64,000 bases of DNA, from contig NZ_JAWLVJ010000006.1 of the NCBI RefSeq assembly GCF_033100395.1, positions 62,001 to 126,000 of the forward strand, read 5' to 3'. The translations under genes and the position numbers were made by a program. Under the pieces are notes generated by a model. The model was given only the letters and a program-made list of their open reading frames with translations. It was not told the DNA's origin and made no database searches. This DNA is from Terasakiella sp033100395 (GTDB lineage: Bacteria; Pseudomonadota; Alphaproteobacteria; Rhodospirillales; Terasakiellaceae). Of the stretch, positions 41,082-50,019 are shown piece by piece (the first letter of the stretch is position 1; each line of letters opens with the position of its first letter).

Positions 41082-43745
41082 ATGACCAAATGGGTTTACA
41101 CCTTCGGCAACGGTACAGCTGAGGGGCGTGCCGACATGAAGGAACTGCTGGGTGGCAAAGGGGCCAACCTGGCTGAAATGAGCAATCTCGGACTGCCTGT
41201 TCCCGCAGGCTTTACGATCACGACCGAGGTCTGCACCCATTTTTACGACAATGACCGCAATTATCCGGGTGATCTGGATGATCAGGTTAATGCTGCGATG
41301 GCTGAAATCGAGGGCATCATGGATGCAGGTTTCGGTAATCCGGCTTCGCCGTTGCTGGTGTCCGTACGATCTGGTGCGCGGGCGTCCATGCCCGGCATGA
41401 TGGATACGGTTCTGAACCTTGGTCTGAACGATATTACCGTTGCAGGTTTGGCTGAAGCATCCGGTGATGCGCGTTTTGCCTATGACAGCTATCGTCGTTT
41501 TATCCAGATGTATTCCGACGTGGTTCTGGGTGTAGATCACTACATCTTTGAAGAACTGCTGGAATATTTGAAGGACGAAAAAGACTATGTCCTTGATACC
41601 GACCTGACGGGCGAAGACTGGCAGGAACTGTGTGAACAGTTTAAAGCCAAGGTCAAAGAAGAACTGGACGAAGATTTCCCACAAGACCCAAAAGCCCAGC
41701 TTTGGGGCGCCATCGGTGCCGTCTTTAAATCCTGGATGAATGCACGTGCCAACACATATCGTGCCCTTCACAATATCCCGGCGGAATGGGGCACAGCCGT
41801 TAACATTCAGGCCATGGTCTTTGGCAACATGGGTGAAGATTGCGCAACAGGCGTTTGTTTTTCCCGCAACCCTTCCACAGGCGACAACCATTTCTATGGG
41901 GAATATCTGATCAATGCGCAGGGCGAAGATGTGGTCGCGGGCATTCGCACGCCGCAGCCTTTGACTATCTTTGAAAAAGAAGAATCGTCTTCTGATCTGC
42001 CGTCTATGGAAGAAGTCATGCCAGCGACCTTCAAGGAACTGGATGACATCCGTCATAAGCTGGAAGGTCACTATAAAGACATGCAGGACATGGAGTTCAC
42101 CATCCAGAAAGATAAGCTCTGGATGCTGCAGACCCGTGTCGGTAAACGCACGGTCAAAGCCGCTTTGAAAATGGCTGTTGATATGTGTGAAGAAGGGTTG
42201 ATCAGCAAAGAAGAAGCCATCATGCGACTGGAACCCCATTCGCTTGATCAACTGCTGCACCCGACCCTGGACCCGAACGCACCACGCGATGTGATTTCCC
42301 AAGCTCTGCCTGCCTCACCAGGTGCAGCAACGGGCCGGATTGTCTTTTCTGCAGAAGATGCGGAAAACTGGGTGAAGCGTAAGGAAGAAGTTATCCTTGT
42401 GCGCACGGAAACCAGCCCGGAAGATATCGGCGGTATGCATGTGGCTGAAGGCATCCTGACTACACGTGGCGGCATGACGTCACACGCGGCTGTGGTGGCA
42501 CGTGGTATGGGCACCCCTTGTGTGTCCGGTGCTGGGGACATGAAGGTGGATTATCAGGCGCGTACTGTGATTACTATGGACAACCGTGTCTTTGCCGAAG
42601 GGGACGTGATTACCCTTGATGGGTCCAGTGGTGAAGTCATGGCAGGCACGGTTCCGACCATTCAGCCTGAACTGTCCGGTGATTTCGCGAAACTCATGAG
42701 CTGGGTTGATGAAGTGCGCACCATGGGTGTACGCACCAATGCAGAAACTCCGCATGATGCCGAAATGGCACGCAAGTTCGGTGCTGAAGGTATCGGTCTG
42801 TGTCGCACGGAACATATGTTCTTTGATCACACCCGCATTAACTATGTGCGTGAGATGATCCTAGCCGATGATGAAGCCAAGCGTCGTGAAGCTTTGGGCC
42901 ATATTCAGCCGTTCCAGCGTCAGGACTTCGAAGATTTGTTCAAGATCATGGAAGGTCTTCCAGTCACGATCCGTCTGCTGGATCCTCCTTTGCACGAATT
43001 CCTGCCGCACACTGAACATGATATGGAAGAAGTTGCCAAACTTGCGAACATGTCAGTCAAACATGTGAAAGAACGTGCTGAAGAACTGGCCGAACAAAAC
43101 CCTATGCTGGGCCATCGCGGTTGCCGTCTGGGTATCACGTACCCCGAAATTTATGAGATGCAGGCGCGCGCAATTTTTGAAGCTGCCTGTAACGTGACCA
43201 AAGCAGGTGGCAAGCCTGTTGTGCCGGAGATCATGATCCCTCTTGTGTCCATGAAAGTGGAACTGGATCGTATGAAAACGGTTGTGGATGCGGTTGCCAA
43301 AGAAGTCTGCGCCGAAGCAGGTGTGGAAATCGACTATATGGTCGGCACCATGATTGAGCTGCCGCGTGCAGCGCTTCGTGCAGGTGATATTGCTGAAGCA
43401 GCTGAATTTTTCAGCTTTGGGACCAACGATCTGACCCAGACAACATATGGTTTGTCGCGCGATGATGCGGGTAAGTTCCTGCGTGTCTATCAGGAACGCG
43501 GCGTGATTGATGTTGATCCGTTTGTGTCCATTGATCAGGACGGTGTGGGTGAGCTGGTGAAGTTCGGTGCTGAACGTGGCCGTGAGACCCGCCCGGATAT
43601 CAAGCTTGGTATCTGTGGGGAACATGGTGGCGATCCGGCCTCTATTCATTTCTGTCAGAAAATCGGTCTGTCTTATGTTTCATGTTCGCCTTTCCGTGTG
43701 CCGATTGCACGACTGGCCGCAGCGCAGGCAGCCCTGAATGATTAA
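41082..43745 (+). CDS. ppdK: Pyruvate, phosphate dikinase
   Basis: The 887-residue protein begins WVYTFGNGTAEGRADMKELLGGKGANLAEM, the ATP-grasp start of PPDK. The phosphohistidine loop TRGGMTSHAAVVARGMG is at about 465-481, and the C-terminal PEP domain ends in GICGEHGGDPASI with the catalytic cysteine. It interconverts pyruvate, ATP and phosphate with phosphoenolpyruvate, AMP and pyrophosphate, supporting gluconeogenesis on acids. A hairpin (GCCACCTT/AAGGTGGC) precedes its strong AGGAAAG ribosome binding site. The meaB start overlaps its last eight bases. Confidence 0.97.
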   Translation: MTKWVYTFGNGTAEGRADMKELLGGKGANLAEMSNLGLPVPAGFTITTEVCTHFYDNDRNYPGDLDDQVNAAMAEIEGIMDAGFGNPASPLLVSVRSGARASMPGMMDTVLNLGLNDITVAGLAEASGDARFAYDSYRRFIQMYSDVVLGVDHYIFEELLEYLKDEKDYVLDTDLTGEDWQELCEQFKAKVKEELDEDFPQDPKAQLWGAIGAVFKSWMNARANTYRALHNIPAEWGTAVNIQAMVFGNMGEDCATGVCFSRNPSTGDNHFYGEYLINAQGEDVVAGIRTPQPLTIFEKEESSSDLPSMEEVMPATFKELDDIRHKLEGHYKDMQDMEFTIQKDKLWMLQTRVGKRTVKAALKMAVDMCEEGLISKEEAIMRLEPHSLDQLLHPTLDPNAPRDVISQALPASPGAATGRIVFSAEDAENWVKRKEEVILVRTETSPEDIGGMHVAEGILTTRGGMTSHAAVVARGMGTPCVSGAGDMKVDYQARTVITMDNRVFAEGDVITLDGSSGEVMAGTVPTIQPELSGDFAKLMSWVDEVRTMGVRTNAETPHDAEMARKFGAEGIGLCRTEHMFFDHTRINYVREMILADDEAKRREALGHIQPFQRQDFEDLFKIMEGLPVTIRLLDPPLHEFLPHTEHDMEEVAKLANMSVKHVKERAEELAEQNPMLGHRGCRLGITYPEIYEMQARAIFEAACNVTKAGGKPVVPEIMIPLVSMKVELDRMKTVVDAVAKEVCAEAGVEIDYMVGTMIELPRAALRAGDIAEAAEFFSFGTNDLTQTTYGLSRDDAGKFLRVYQERGVIDVDPFVSIDQDGVGELVKFGAERGRETRPDIKLGICGEHGGDPASIHFCQKIGLSYVSCSPFRVPIARLAAAQAALND

Positions 43746-44673
43746 TTTTGATGAGCTAAGATCGGGAAAGAAAGCAGCGATGGCCCGTGCCCTCGCGCAA
43801 GTTGAACGTGCCCCGGATGCACGTGAAACGCTGGACCTTCTCAATCGTGCTTATCAGGAACCAAAAGCCCACGTCATCGGGATCACAGGTCCCCCCGGCG
43901 TGGGCAAATCTACCCTTACAAACGCTTTGATTTCCCACTGGCGCTCCTTGGGGCGCACGGTGGGGGTCATTGCTGTTGACCCAAGTTCGCGCCGCACAGG
44001 CGGGGCTTTGCTGGGGGATCGTACGCGCTTTACCACCGACCCGGAAGATCAGGGCATTTATGTGCGATCCATGGCAGCACGCGATCGTCTGGGTGGGCTT
44101 GCGGGCCTGACCGTATCGGGCATGGTCTTGATGCGCGCTGTCTATGACATTGTATTGATCGAAACTGTGGGCGTAGGCCAGTCTGAAACCGATATCGTCG
44201 GTGTGGCAGACAGTGTCCTTTTCTGCGTCCAGCCTGGATCAGGCGACAGTCTGCAGTTCATCAAGGCAGGCATTGTCGAAATTCCGCATATCGTGGCGGT
44301 GACCAAAGCCGATATGGGGGCACCTGCACGCAGGGCCATGTCTGATATGAAGGGCGCGCTGAACCTGGCCGGGCGTATGGGCGCAGACCCATGGGATATT
44401 CCGGTTTTGCTGCTGTCATCCATGCATAAACAAGGCATTGATGAGCTGGTTGAGACGTTTGACACCCATGTCGCCTTTTTAAAAGACAACAGTTTCCTGA
44501 ACCCCGCACGTCATACCCAGGCCAAGCAATGGCTGGAAGAGGCTGTGCGTGAAAAATTCGGTCGTGTCGGTATGCAACGGGTGATGGATCACCTGGATAT
44601 CAGCCCAACAGCTTCCCCCTTTGAGCGGTTGTTCGCGATTTCTGAAGAGTTTCAGATGCTTTATAAAAGCTAG
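43738..44673 (+). CDS. meaB: MeaB/ArgK-family GTPase
   Basis: This 311-residue protein has a Walker A motif GPPGVGKS at 51-58, a VDPSSRRTGGALLGDRTRF segment, and an ETVGVGQSE switch-like motif. MeaB proteins protect and reactivate methylmalonyl-CoA mutase by handling its cobalamin cofactor. No mutase gene is in this window. The start overlaps ppdK by eight bases (ATGATTAA), so translation is coupled to ppdK, which is an unusual partnership. Confidence 0.93.
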   Translation: MINFDELRSGKKAAMARALAQVERAPDARETLDLLNRAYQEPKAHVIGITGPPGVGKSTLTNALISHWRSLGRTVGVIAVDPSSRRTGGALLGDRTRFTTDPEDQGIYVRSMAARDRLGGLAGLTVSGMVLMRAVYDIVLIETVGVGQSETDIVGVADSVLFCVQPGSGDSLQFIKAGIVEIPHIVAVTKADMGAPARRAMSDMKGALNLAGRMGADPWDIPVLLLSSMHKQGIDELVETFDTHVAFLKDNSFLNPARHTQAKQWLEEAVREKFGRVGMQRVMDHLDISPTASPFERLFAISEEFQMLYKS

Positions 44674-44907
44674 TCTTTTTTCATTTCTAGCCTTTGGTCC
44701 ATATCCAGTGTCACGGGTGTGGTATTGGGCCTTCATATGGCTGACGATGCCTTCTTCCGGTACAGCTTCGCGCACGCGTTCGCGATAAAGGGCAAACAGG
44801 TTGATCAGCCGATAGATTGATAACGGTTTACGGCGATGGGTTAAACCCTGAAAAATAAAAAGCCGTTGCCCCTTGTGATCTAATCTGTCACGTCTTACGT
44901 AGAAGGG
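44674..44907 (-). pseudogene. Startless open frame that may be a gene remnant
   Basis: The minus strand is open from just after a TAG at 44908-44910, through the spacer and on into antisense of meaB. There is no ATG, GTG or TTG before a GTG at 44775. The spacer part reads like real protein, for example PLSIYRLINLFALYRERVRE followed by AVPEEGIVSHMKAQYHTRD. It may be the tail of a decayed gene, or chance. Apart from this the spacer holds no other gene; the fecR promoter must lie near its right end. Confidence 0.25.
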
Positions 44908-44942
44908 CTAAATCTATTGATATCATTTGAGTTTAGAAAAGA

Positions 44943-45587
44943 ATGTTAAATCTGAAAATCTTCGCCATTGCTTTGGTGACTTTCCTTTTTACAAGCCCTT
45001 TAAGTGCAAAGGAAGTTGCCGGCATGGTAGAAAAAATCCGCGGTATTGCGACGGCCACGAATGAGACAGGCGTTAGCGAACTGGCCCTGGGCAGCACCAT
45101 CTATGTGGATGATTCCCTTAAGACCGAAAGTAAGGCCCGTTTGTTGATTAAGTTTAAAGATGGTTCGCGTCTGACCTTGGGTGAGAATGCCTTGATCATT
45201 GTGGACGATTTGCTTTATCAGCCGGAAGAAGAAAAGCAATCCCAAACCATTGATGTGGTGCGCGGTGTTTTCAGTTTTGTCTCTGGCTCTATCGCGAAAG
45301 CAAATTATGATAATTTGACGTTCCGCACCCCGGTTGCGACTATTGGTATTCGTGGCACAGAATTTCTGGGCGGGGAATTGACCGTCGGCATGCCTGCGGG
45401 GCGTCCGCATTATGGTTTTCAGATTTACGAAGGGGCCATTGAAGTTCAGGCTGTTGGTGGGTCCGTTGTCTTGGATGAGCCGGGCGAAGGCACTTTCCTG
45501 CCACTAACCCGCATTGCTGCACCGACACCTGTGCGCCAATGGACACCAGAAGAAGCAGCTGAAGCACAAGAGGCCTTGGCCTTTTAA
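44943..45587 (+). CDS. Secreted FecR-domain protein
   Basis: The 214-residue product has a signal peptide (MLNLKIFAIALVTFLFTSPLSA) and a FecR-type beta domain: STIYVDDSLKTESKARLLIKF, SRLTLGENALIIVDD, then TFRTPVATIGIRGTEFLGG. Unlike classical FecR it has no N-terminal anti-sigma region or membrane helix, and no sigma factor or TonB receptor gene is nearby. It is a stand-alone periplasmic or exported FecR-domain protein of unknown role. A weak terminator hairpin follows. Confidence 0.85.
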   Translation: MLNLKIFAIALVTFLFTSPLSAKEVAGMVEKIRGIATATNETGVSELALGSTIYVDDSLKTESKARLLIKFKDGSRLTLGENALIIVDDLLYQPEEEKQSQTIDVVRGVFSFVSGSIAKANYDNLTFRTPVATIGIRGTEFLGGELTVGMPAGRPHYGFQIYEGAIEVQAVGGSVVLDEPGEGTFLPLTRIAAPTPVRQWTPEEAAEAQEALAF

Positions 45588-45614
45588 TTAAATCTGCTTG
45601 AGAGAGATGAAAAG

Positions 45615-45645
45615 CGGTTTTCTCGTAAAGGGGAAGCCGTTTTTT
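45615..45645 (+). terminator. Putative terminator after the FecR-domain gene
   Basis: CGGTTTTC (45615-45622) pairs with GGGAAGCCG (45631-45639), using two G-T pairs, around a short loop and is followed by six T. Confidence 0.55.
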
Positions 45646-45777
45646 ATGTTCTTGAAATAAAGTTACAAAGTGGACCGTTTGGTCAGCTTTATATTTTGAA
45701 TAAGCGTGAATCTTCGCAAGCCTATTTCTCGCATTTTTTTGTACTTTTCCCGCAAAATTTAGTTAGGGAATATAAAA

Positions 45778-47103
45778 ATGCAATCACGAGAGCAATGGGG
45801 TTCACGCCTCGGTTTCGTACTGGCAGCGGCTGGTTCTGCTGTGGGGCTTGGAAATATCTGGAAGTTTCCATATATGACGGGTCAAAATGGCGGCGGTGCC
45901 TTTTTGATCATCTATCTGGTGTTGGTCTTCACCATCGGGATCAGTGTTATGCTGGCCGAATTTGCCATTGGTCGCGCGGCACAGCGTAACCCGGTTGGCG
46001 CTTTTGCCATTCTGAAAGGCAAAATGTGGCCACTGGTTGGCGCCATGGGCGTGTTGGCAGGTTTTATCATCCTGTCTTTCTACAGTGTTGTTGCTGGCTG
46101 GACACTGGCTTATATCGGTGAAATGGCACAGGGTAATCTTGCGGGTGATGCGGCTGAATTGGGTAAAACGTTCGGAGCCTTCATTTCTGATCCGGTTGAT
46201 CCAATTCTCTATCATGCCTTGTTCATGATCCTGACTGTTGCCGTTGTTCTGGGCGGTGTATCCGGCGGGATTGAACGGGCTTGTAAAATCCTGATGCCCA
46301 TGCTGTTTGTTCTTTTGATTGTGCTCATTGGTCGTGCAGTGACGTTGCCGGGTGCAGAAAAAGGTCTGGAATTTTTCTTGTCGCCTGATTTTTCAAAAGT
46401 CACAGCCGATACCTTTAACGGGGCTTTGTCTCAGGCGTTTTTCTCTCTGTCTATCGGGATGGGCGCGATGATTACCTATGGATCCTACCTCAGCAAAAAA
46501 GAAAATATCGCAAAATCGGCCCTGTGGGTCAGTACGCTGGATAGTTCTGTTGCTGTGCTGGCGGGTCTGTTGATCCTGCCTGCTGTTTTTGCCTTTGGCT
46601 TTGATCCGGCTGCGGGACCAGCCCTGACCTTCATTACGCTGCCTGCTGTTTTTGCACAGATGCCGGGTGGTGAATTTTTTGGCATCCTGTTCTTCCTGTT
46701 GCTGAGTGTGGCGGCTTTGACTTCTGCCGTATCTCTATTACAGCCCATCGTTGCTTATTTTGTGGATGAAAAAGGCTGGAACTTTAAAGCTACGGCTGTT
46801 GTTTTCGGCCTGATTATCTTTGCTCTGGGCGTACCATCGTCACTGGCGCAAGGCATCTGGTCTGATTTCCACATCTTCGGCAAAGACTTCCTGACATTTA
46901 TGGATTACATCACAGCAAACATCATGTTGCCTGTGGGTGGTATCCTGATCTCTGTTTTTGTTGGCTGGTCTGTGGCTGGAAAAATGCAGGATGAAGTCAC
47001 AAACGAAGGTGAAAAAACGTTCCCATTCATGGGTGTGTGGCTGTTCATCTGCCGCTTTGTGGCCCCGGTTGCCATCGGCTGGATTTTGATTAGCGGTCTG
47101 TAA
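45778..47103 (+). CDS. Sodium-dependent transporter of the NSS/SNF family
   Basis: This 441-residue membrane protein has 11 to 12 helices. The N-terminal helix carries the LeuT-type sequence GSAVGLGNIWKFPYMTGQNGGG, in which the unwound part binds sodium and substrate. Bacterial members import amino acids such as leucine, tryptophan or tyrosine with sodium. The short C-terminus suggests the 11-helix bacterial form. It is monocistronic with its own terminator at 47128. Substrate cannot be read by eye. Confidence 0.94.
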   Translation: MQSREQWGSRLGFVLAAAGSAVGLGNIWKFPYMTGQNGGGAFLIIYLVLVFTIGISVMLAEFAIGRAAQRNPVGAFAILKGKMWPLVGAMGVLAGFIILSFYSVVAGWTLAYIGEMAQGNLAGDAAELGKTFGAFISDPVDPILYHALFMILTVAVVLGGVSGGIERACKILMPMLFVLLIVLIGRAVTLPGAEKGLEFFLSPDFSKVTADTFNGALSQAFFSLSIGMGAMITYGSYLSKKENIAKSALWVSTLDSSVAVLAGLLILPAVFAFGFDPAAGPALTFITLPAVFAQMPGGEFFGILFFLLLSVAALTSAVSLLQPIVAYFVDEKGWNFKATAVVFGLIIFALGVPSSLAQGIWSDFHIFGKDFLTFMDYITANIMLPVGGILISVFVGWSVAGKMQDEVTNEGEKTFPFMGVWLFICRFVAPVAIGWILISGL

Positions 47104-47127
47104 GTTATAAATACGTCCAAGAAAAAG

Positions 47128-47161
47128 GCCCGCTGAGCATGTGTTCAGCGGGCTTTTTTTT
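47128..47161 (+). terminator. Rho-independent terminator of the NSS transporter gene
   Basis: GCCCGCTGA (47128-47136) and TCAGCGGGC (47145-47153) form a perfect 9-bp stem with an 8-base loop, followed by eight T. Confidence 0.92.
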
Positions 47162-47173
47162 ATCTATTTAATT

Positions 47174-47250
47174 GTCATTCCCGCGAAAGCGGGAACCCAG
47201 ACAATCATCGGTTTCCTGTAGAACTAGGTCCCCGCTTTCGCGGGGATGAC
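47174..47250. repeat. REP-like paired palindromic repeat
   Basis: Two copies of a GTCAT(T/C)CCCGCGAAAGCGGG unit face each other: 47174-47198 on the plus strand and 47229-47250 on the minus strand, with 30 bases between. Each unit is itself a hairpin (CCCGC GAAA GCGGG). The unit matches the widely spread GTCATTCCCGCGAAAGCGGGAATC family of repeats found in many proteobacteria. It lies in the spacer between convergent genes, the usual place for REP/BIME elements. Confidence 0.8.
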
Positions 47251-47263
47251 GAAGAGAAGGGGG

Positions 47264-48094
47264 TTATTTAGGTTCTGGAATAACCATCCAGTCTGGTTTG
47301 ATCACTTCTAGCGCCACACCGTTGGCTGAAAGTTCCGTTTCCACAGCATCCAGCTTGATAGTTGCAAGCGCATAATCACCCTGGGAAGAATGAAGTTCCC
47401 CCACATTCTTTTCACCACTGATAATATCGGTCCCGGCTTGAGGGGCATCGCCGGATAGCTTCACGGGGAAGAGACGTTTTTTGATCAGCGCGCGGTATTT
47501 GGTGCGTGCGGTCAGTTCCTGTCCCATGTAACAGCCTTTGTCCCAATCCACACCGTTTAGCTCGTCAAAGCCGTTTTCCAGCAGGATGGATTTTTCCGGC
47601 GTCATGTCGCGGTTGCCATCTGGCAGGCCCAGCTTGATGCGGTGCAGGTCGTAGTCTTCAAAAGAAGCCTCGCTTGCCCCTTCGACAGCTGTTCCTTTGG
47701 CGATGATCCCGCGATAGCCTGCGCTTTTCAAGCGAGGGTCTGCAAAGACACCGTCTTGATCCACGCTGCCCTCACCAAAGACAGCCACTACATCATAGTC
47801 GTCACTGACGTCTTTGATGGTGACATTGGCGCGCAGTTTGAACATGGTCAGTTTTTTCTTGAAAGCGGGCAGGGCGTCATCTTGTAAGTCAATCAGCAAG
47901 CCGTCGCCGGACCCAATCACAAAGAAATCACAGATGAATTTACCTTGTGGCGTCAGAAAGGCGGAATAAATAGCGTTTTTGTCGCTCACCTTATTGATGT
48001 CGTTTGAAATCAGACCTTGGAGGAATTCAAGACGGTCATCCCCTTCGATCAGAAGGACGCCGCGATTGGGTAAAACAGTGGTGGATAAAGACAT
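47264..48094 (-). CDS. YgfZ/GcvT-domain protein (folate-dependent iron-sulfur cluster factor)
   Basis: Starting at the ATG at 48094 (MSLSTTVLPNRGVLLIEGDD) gives 276 residues; the longer frame from 48196 is AT-rich and lacks a family match. The YgfZ signature KGCYMGQE is at 186-193, with ARTKYRA following. Members bind tetrahydrofolate and help repair or build certain [4Fe-4S] enzymes such as MiaB. The protein is cytosolic. It is divergent from the glycosyltransferase cluster. Confidence 0.88.
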   Translation of the reverse strand: MSLSTTVLPNRGVLLIEGDDRLEFLQGLISNDINKVSDKNAIYSAFLTPQGKFICDFFVIGSGDGLLIDLQDDALPAFKKKLTMFKLRANVTIKDVSDDYDVVAVFGEGSVDQDGVFADPRLKSAGYRGIIAKGTAVEGASEASFEDYDLHRIKLGLPDGNRDMTPEKSILLENGFDELNGVDWDKGCYMGQELTARTKYRALIKKRLFPVKLSGDAPQAGTDIISGEKNVGELHSSQGDYALATIKLDAVETELSANGVALEVIKPDWMVIPEPK

Positions 48095-48237
48095 GTTCAA
48101 AGGCCTGTTTTTATTGGAGTGGGGGTGTTTTTTAAGAAAGTGGGTCATTTTGATCATTTTCGCAAGGCTCTTGTCTTTGCAGATGCAAAAAATCACCTTA
48201 TAACAGTCATCAAACAGATTTCTGAACGGGGACTTCC

Positions 48238-49266
48238 ATGCATATCACCATCATCGACGATTCCATTGCATATGACGGCAACAGCCCGATGGTTCAGCCT
48301 ATGGGCGGCACAGAAAAAGCAGTGGCCAGTCTGGCACCAGCTTTGGCAAAACGTGGTCATGACGTCTGTGTGGTTAACCGTATTGAACAAGGCGCGATGA
48401 TTGATGGGGTGTCCTGGGTTCCGTTTGATGGGCCCCGCCCGCCGGAAACTGATGTGGTGATCTGTGTTAAAAAGCCTGCTCTGCTGGATGAATTCCCCGA
48501 TGTGGAAAAGAAACTTCTGTGGCTTGCAACACCTGCAAAGCTTTTGAACAAGCCGAAGAACCAGGCTTTGATGGAAAAACACAACCCCATCGTGGTCTTT
48601 ATGGGCGATACGCATTTTCGTACGTGGGAACCTTGGAAATATTTCCGCAAAGGGATTGTAACCCCCGGTGTGCGCAAGGAGTATCTGACCGAAGCAGAAT
48701 ATACCCCGGAAGATCCACCGCGCGTGATTGTGACGACCAACCCCTTGCATGGGCTGGACGGCGTGCTTGATCTTTGGGTTGATAAAATCCTGCCGCAGGT
48801 CGATTGGAAAGCCAGTTTGCATATTTATTCCGCGGGTCTTTATCGCGGTCAAAGCGGTGCCCCGGTGCCGGAAAAACTGCAACCGATTTTCGATAAGGTG
48901 CAGACGCTGAATAGCCATAATATCGTTGTTCACAAACCGGGATCTGATCTTGAAATGGCAATGGCGTACCGTCATGCCGCCTGTCACCTCTATCCCGGTG
49001 TGGAAACGGAAATGTATTGTTCCACACTGGCAGAGACACAAGCTATTGGCCTGCCTTGTGTGGCCCGACCTGTTGGCGCATGTTCTGAACGTGTGAAGAA
49101 CGGACAGACAGGGTTTCTGGTGCCTGATCTGGACAGTATGGCCAATGTCACTGTGCATCTGCTGACCAAGTCAGCCTCACGCGAGAATATGAGCCGCGAT
49201 TGCCGCATGATGCAGCGGACACAAACTTGGGATATGGCGGCTGCTGAGTTTGAGGCCTTGCTCTAA
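48238..49266 (+). CDS. Glycosyltransferase, GT4-type (cluster gene 1)
   Basis: This 342-residue protein has an N-terminal GGTEKAVASLAPALAKRGHDV acceptor-site region and a C-terminal GT-B nucleotide-sugar motif area (HLYPGVETEMYCSTLAETQAIGLPCVA) with the conserved glutamate. It shares its plan with the third gene of the cluster. The four genes overlap or almost touch, so they form one operon, probably for lipopolysaccharide core or another surface glycan. Sugar donor and acceptor are unknown. Confidence 0.88.
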   Translation: MHITIIDDSIAYDGNSPMVQPMGGTEKAVASLAPALAKRGHDVCVVNRIEQGAMIDGVSWVPFDGPRPPETDVVICVKKPALLDEFPDVEKKLLWLATPAKLLNKPKNQALMEKHNPIVVFMGDTHFRTWEPWKYFRKGIVTPGVRKEYLTEAEYTPEDPPRVIVTTNPLHGLDGVLDLWVDKILPQVDWKASLHIYSAGLYRGQSGAPVPEKLQPIFDKVQTLNSHNIVVHKPGSDLEMAMAYRHAACHLYPGVETEMYCSTLAETQAIGLPCVARPVGACSERVKNGQTGFLVPDLDSMANVTVHLLTKSASRENMSRDCRMMQRTQTWDMAAAEFEALL

Positions 49267-50015
49267 TGAAGCTCAGCGCCCTCATCACTGCCCATAACGA
49301 AGAAGACCGTCTGGCTTCCTGTCTGGAAACATTGGATTTCGCTGATGAAATCGTGGTCGTTTGTGACAAATGTACAGATGGTACGGAAGAGATCGCCCGG
49401 AAGTTTACGGACAAGGTGTTTGTCGGGGCGTGGAAGCTGGAAGGCGAACGGCGTAATACGGCCATTTCATACTGCACAGGTGACTGGGTGTTTGAAATTG
49501 ACGCTGATGAACATATGACGCCGGAACTGGCCGCTGAAATCCGACAGGTGATTGAAACCACAACATATGACTGGCATGAGGTGCTGGTGGATAATTATGT
49601 GGGTGATCGTCTGGTACGCCATGGCTGGGGGGCATCCTTCGGCAAGGCAGCTTATCCGGGCCTGTTTAAAAAGGGTGTGAAGGAATGGGGGCCGGAACGG
49701 CTGCATCCTTCCCTTAAGTGGTCGGGCAAGAAAGGCCACATGTTAAAAGGGCGCATCAAACATTATGTGGATCGCAATATTTCTGACATGATCCGCCGTC
49801 TGGACAGCTATTCCACTGCGCGTGCCAAAGACCTGCGTGAAAGTGGCCAGGCAGGAAGTTTCATAAATAATCTAAGAAGGCTTTTCTCGCGCTTCTTCAA
49901 GTGCTATGTGTCACGCAAAGGTTATAAAGAAGGCGGATATGGCTTTTTGATCGCCTTGTTTGCAGGCCTTTATCCCTTACTCTCCTACCTCAAAGCGACC
50001 CTAGAGAAAGACTGA
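49266..50015 (+). CDS. Glycosyltransferase family 2, WaaE/KdtX-like (cluster gene 2)
   Basis: This 249-residue GT-A enzyme starts KLSALITAHNEEDRLASCLETL and has the metal-binding EIDADEHMTPELAAEI motif. ERRNTAISYCTGDWVF places it near WaaE-type LPS core glucosyltransferases. A C-terminal hydrophobic stretch (GYGFLIALFAGLYPLLSYLKA) probably attaches it to the membrane. It overlaps the upstream gene by one base. Confidence 0.88.
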   Translation: MKLSALITAHNEEDRLASCLETLDFADEIVVVCDKCTDGTEEIARKFTDKVFVGAWKLEGERRNTAISYCTGDWVFEIDADEHMTPELAAEIRQVIETTTYDWHEVLVDNYVGDRLVRHGWGASFGKAAYPGLFKKGVKEWGPERLHPSLKWSGKKGHMLKGRIKHYVDRNISDMIRRLDSYSTARAKDLRESGQAGSFINNLRRLFSRFFKCYVSRKGYKEGGYGFLIALFAGLYPLLSYLKATLEKD

Positions 50016-50019
50016 TCCC

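Noticed and set aside
40911..42302. A 463-codon minus-strand open frame antisense to glyS and ppdK
   Set aside because: Both sense genes are unmistakable, and the antisense product has no recognisable motif.
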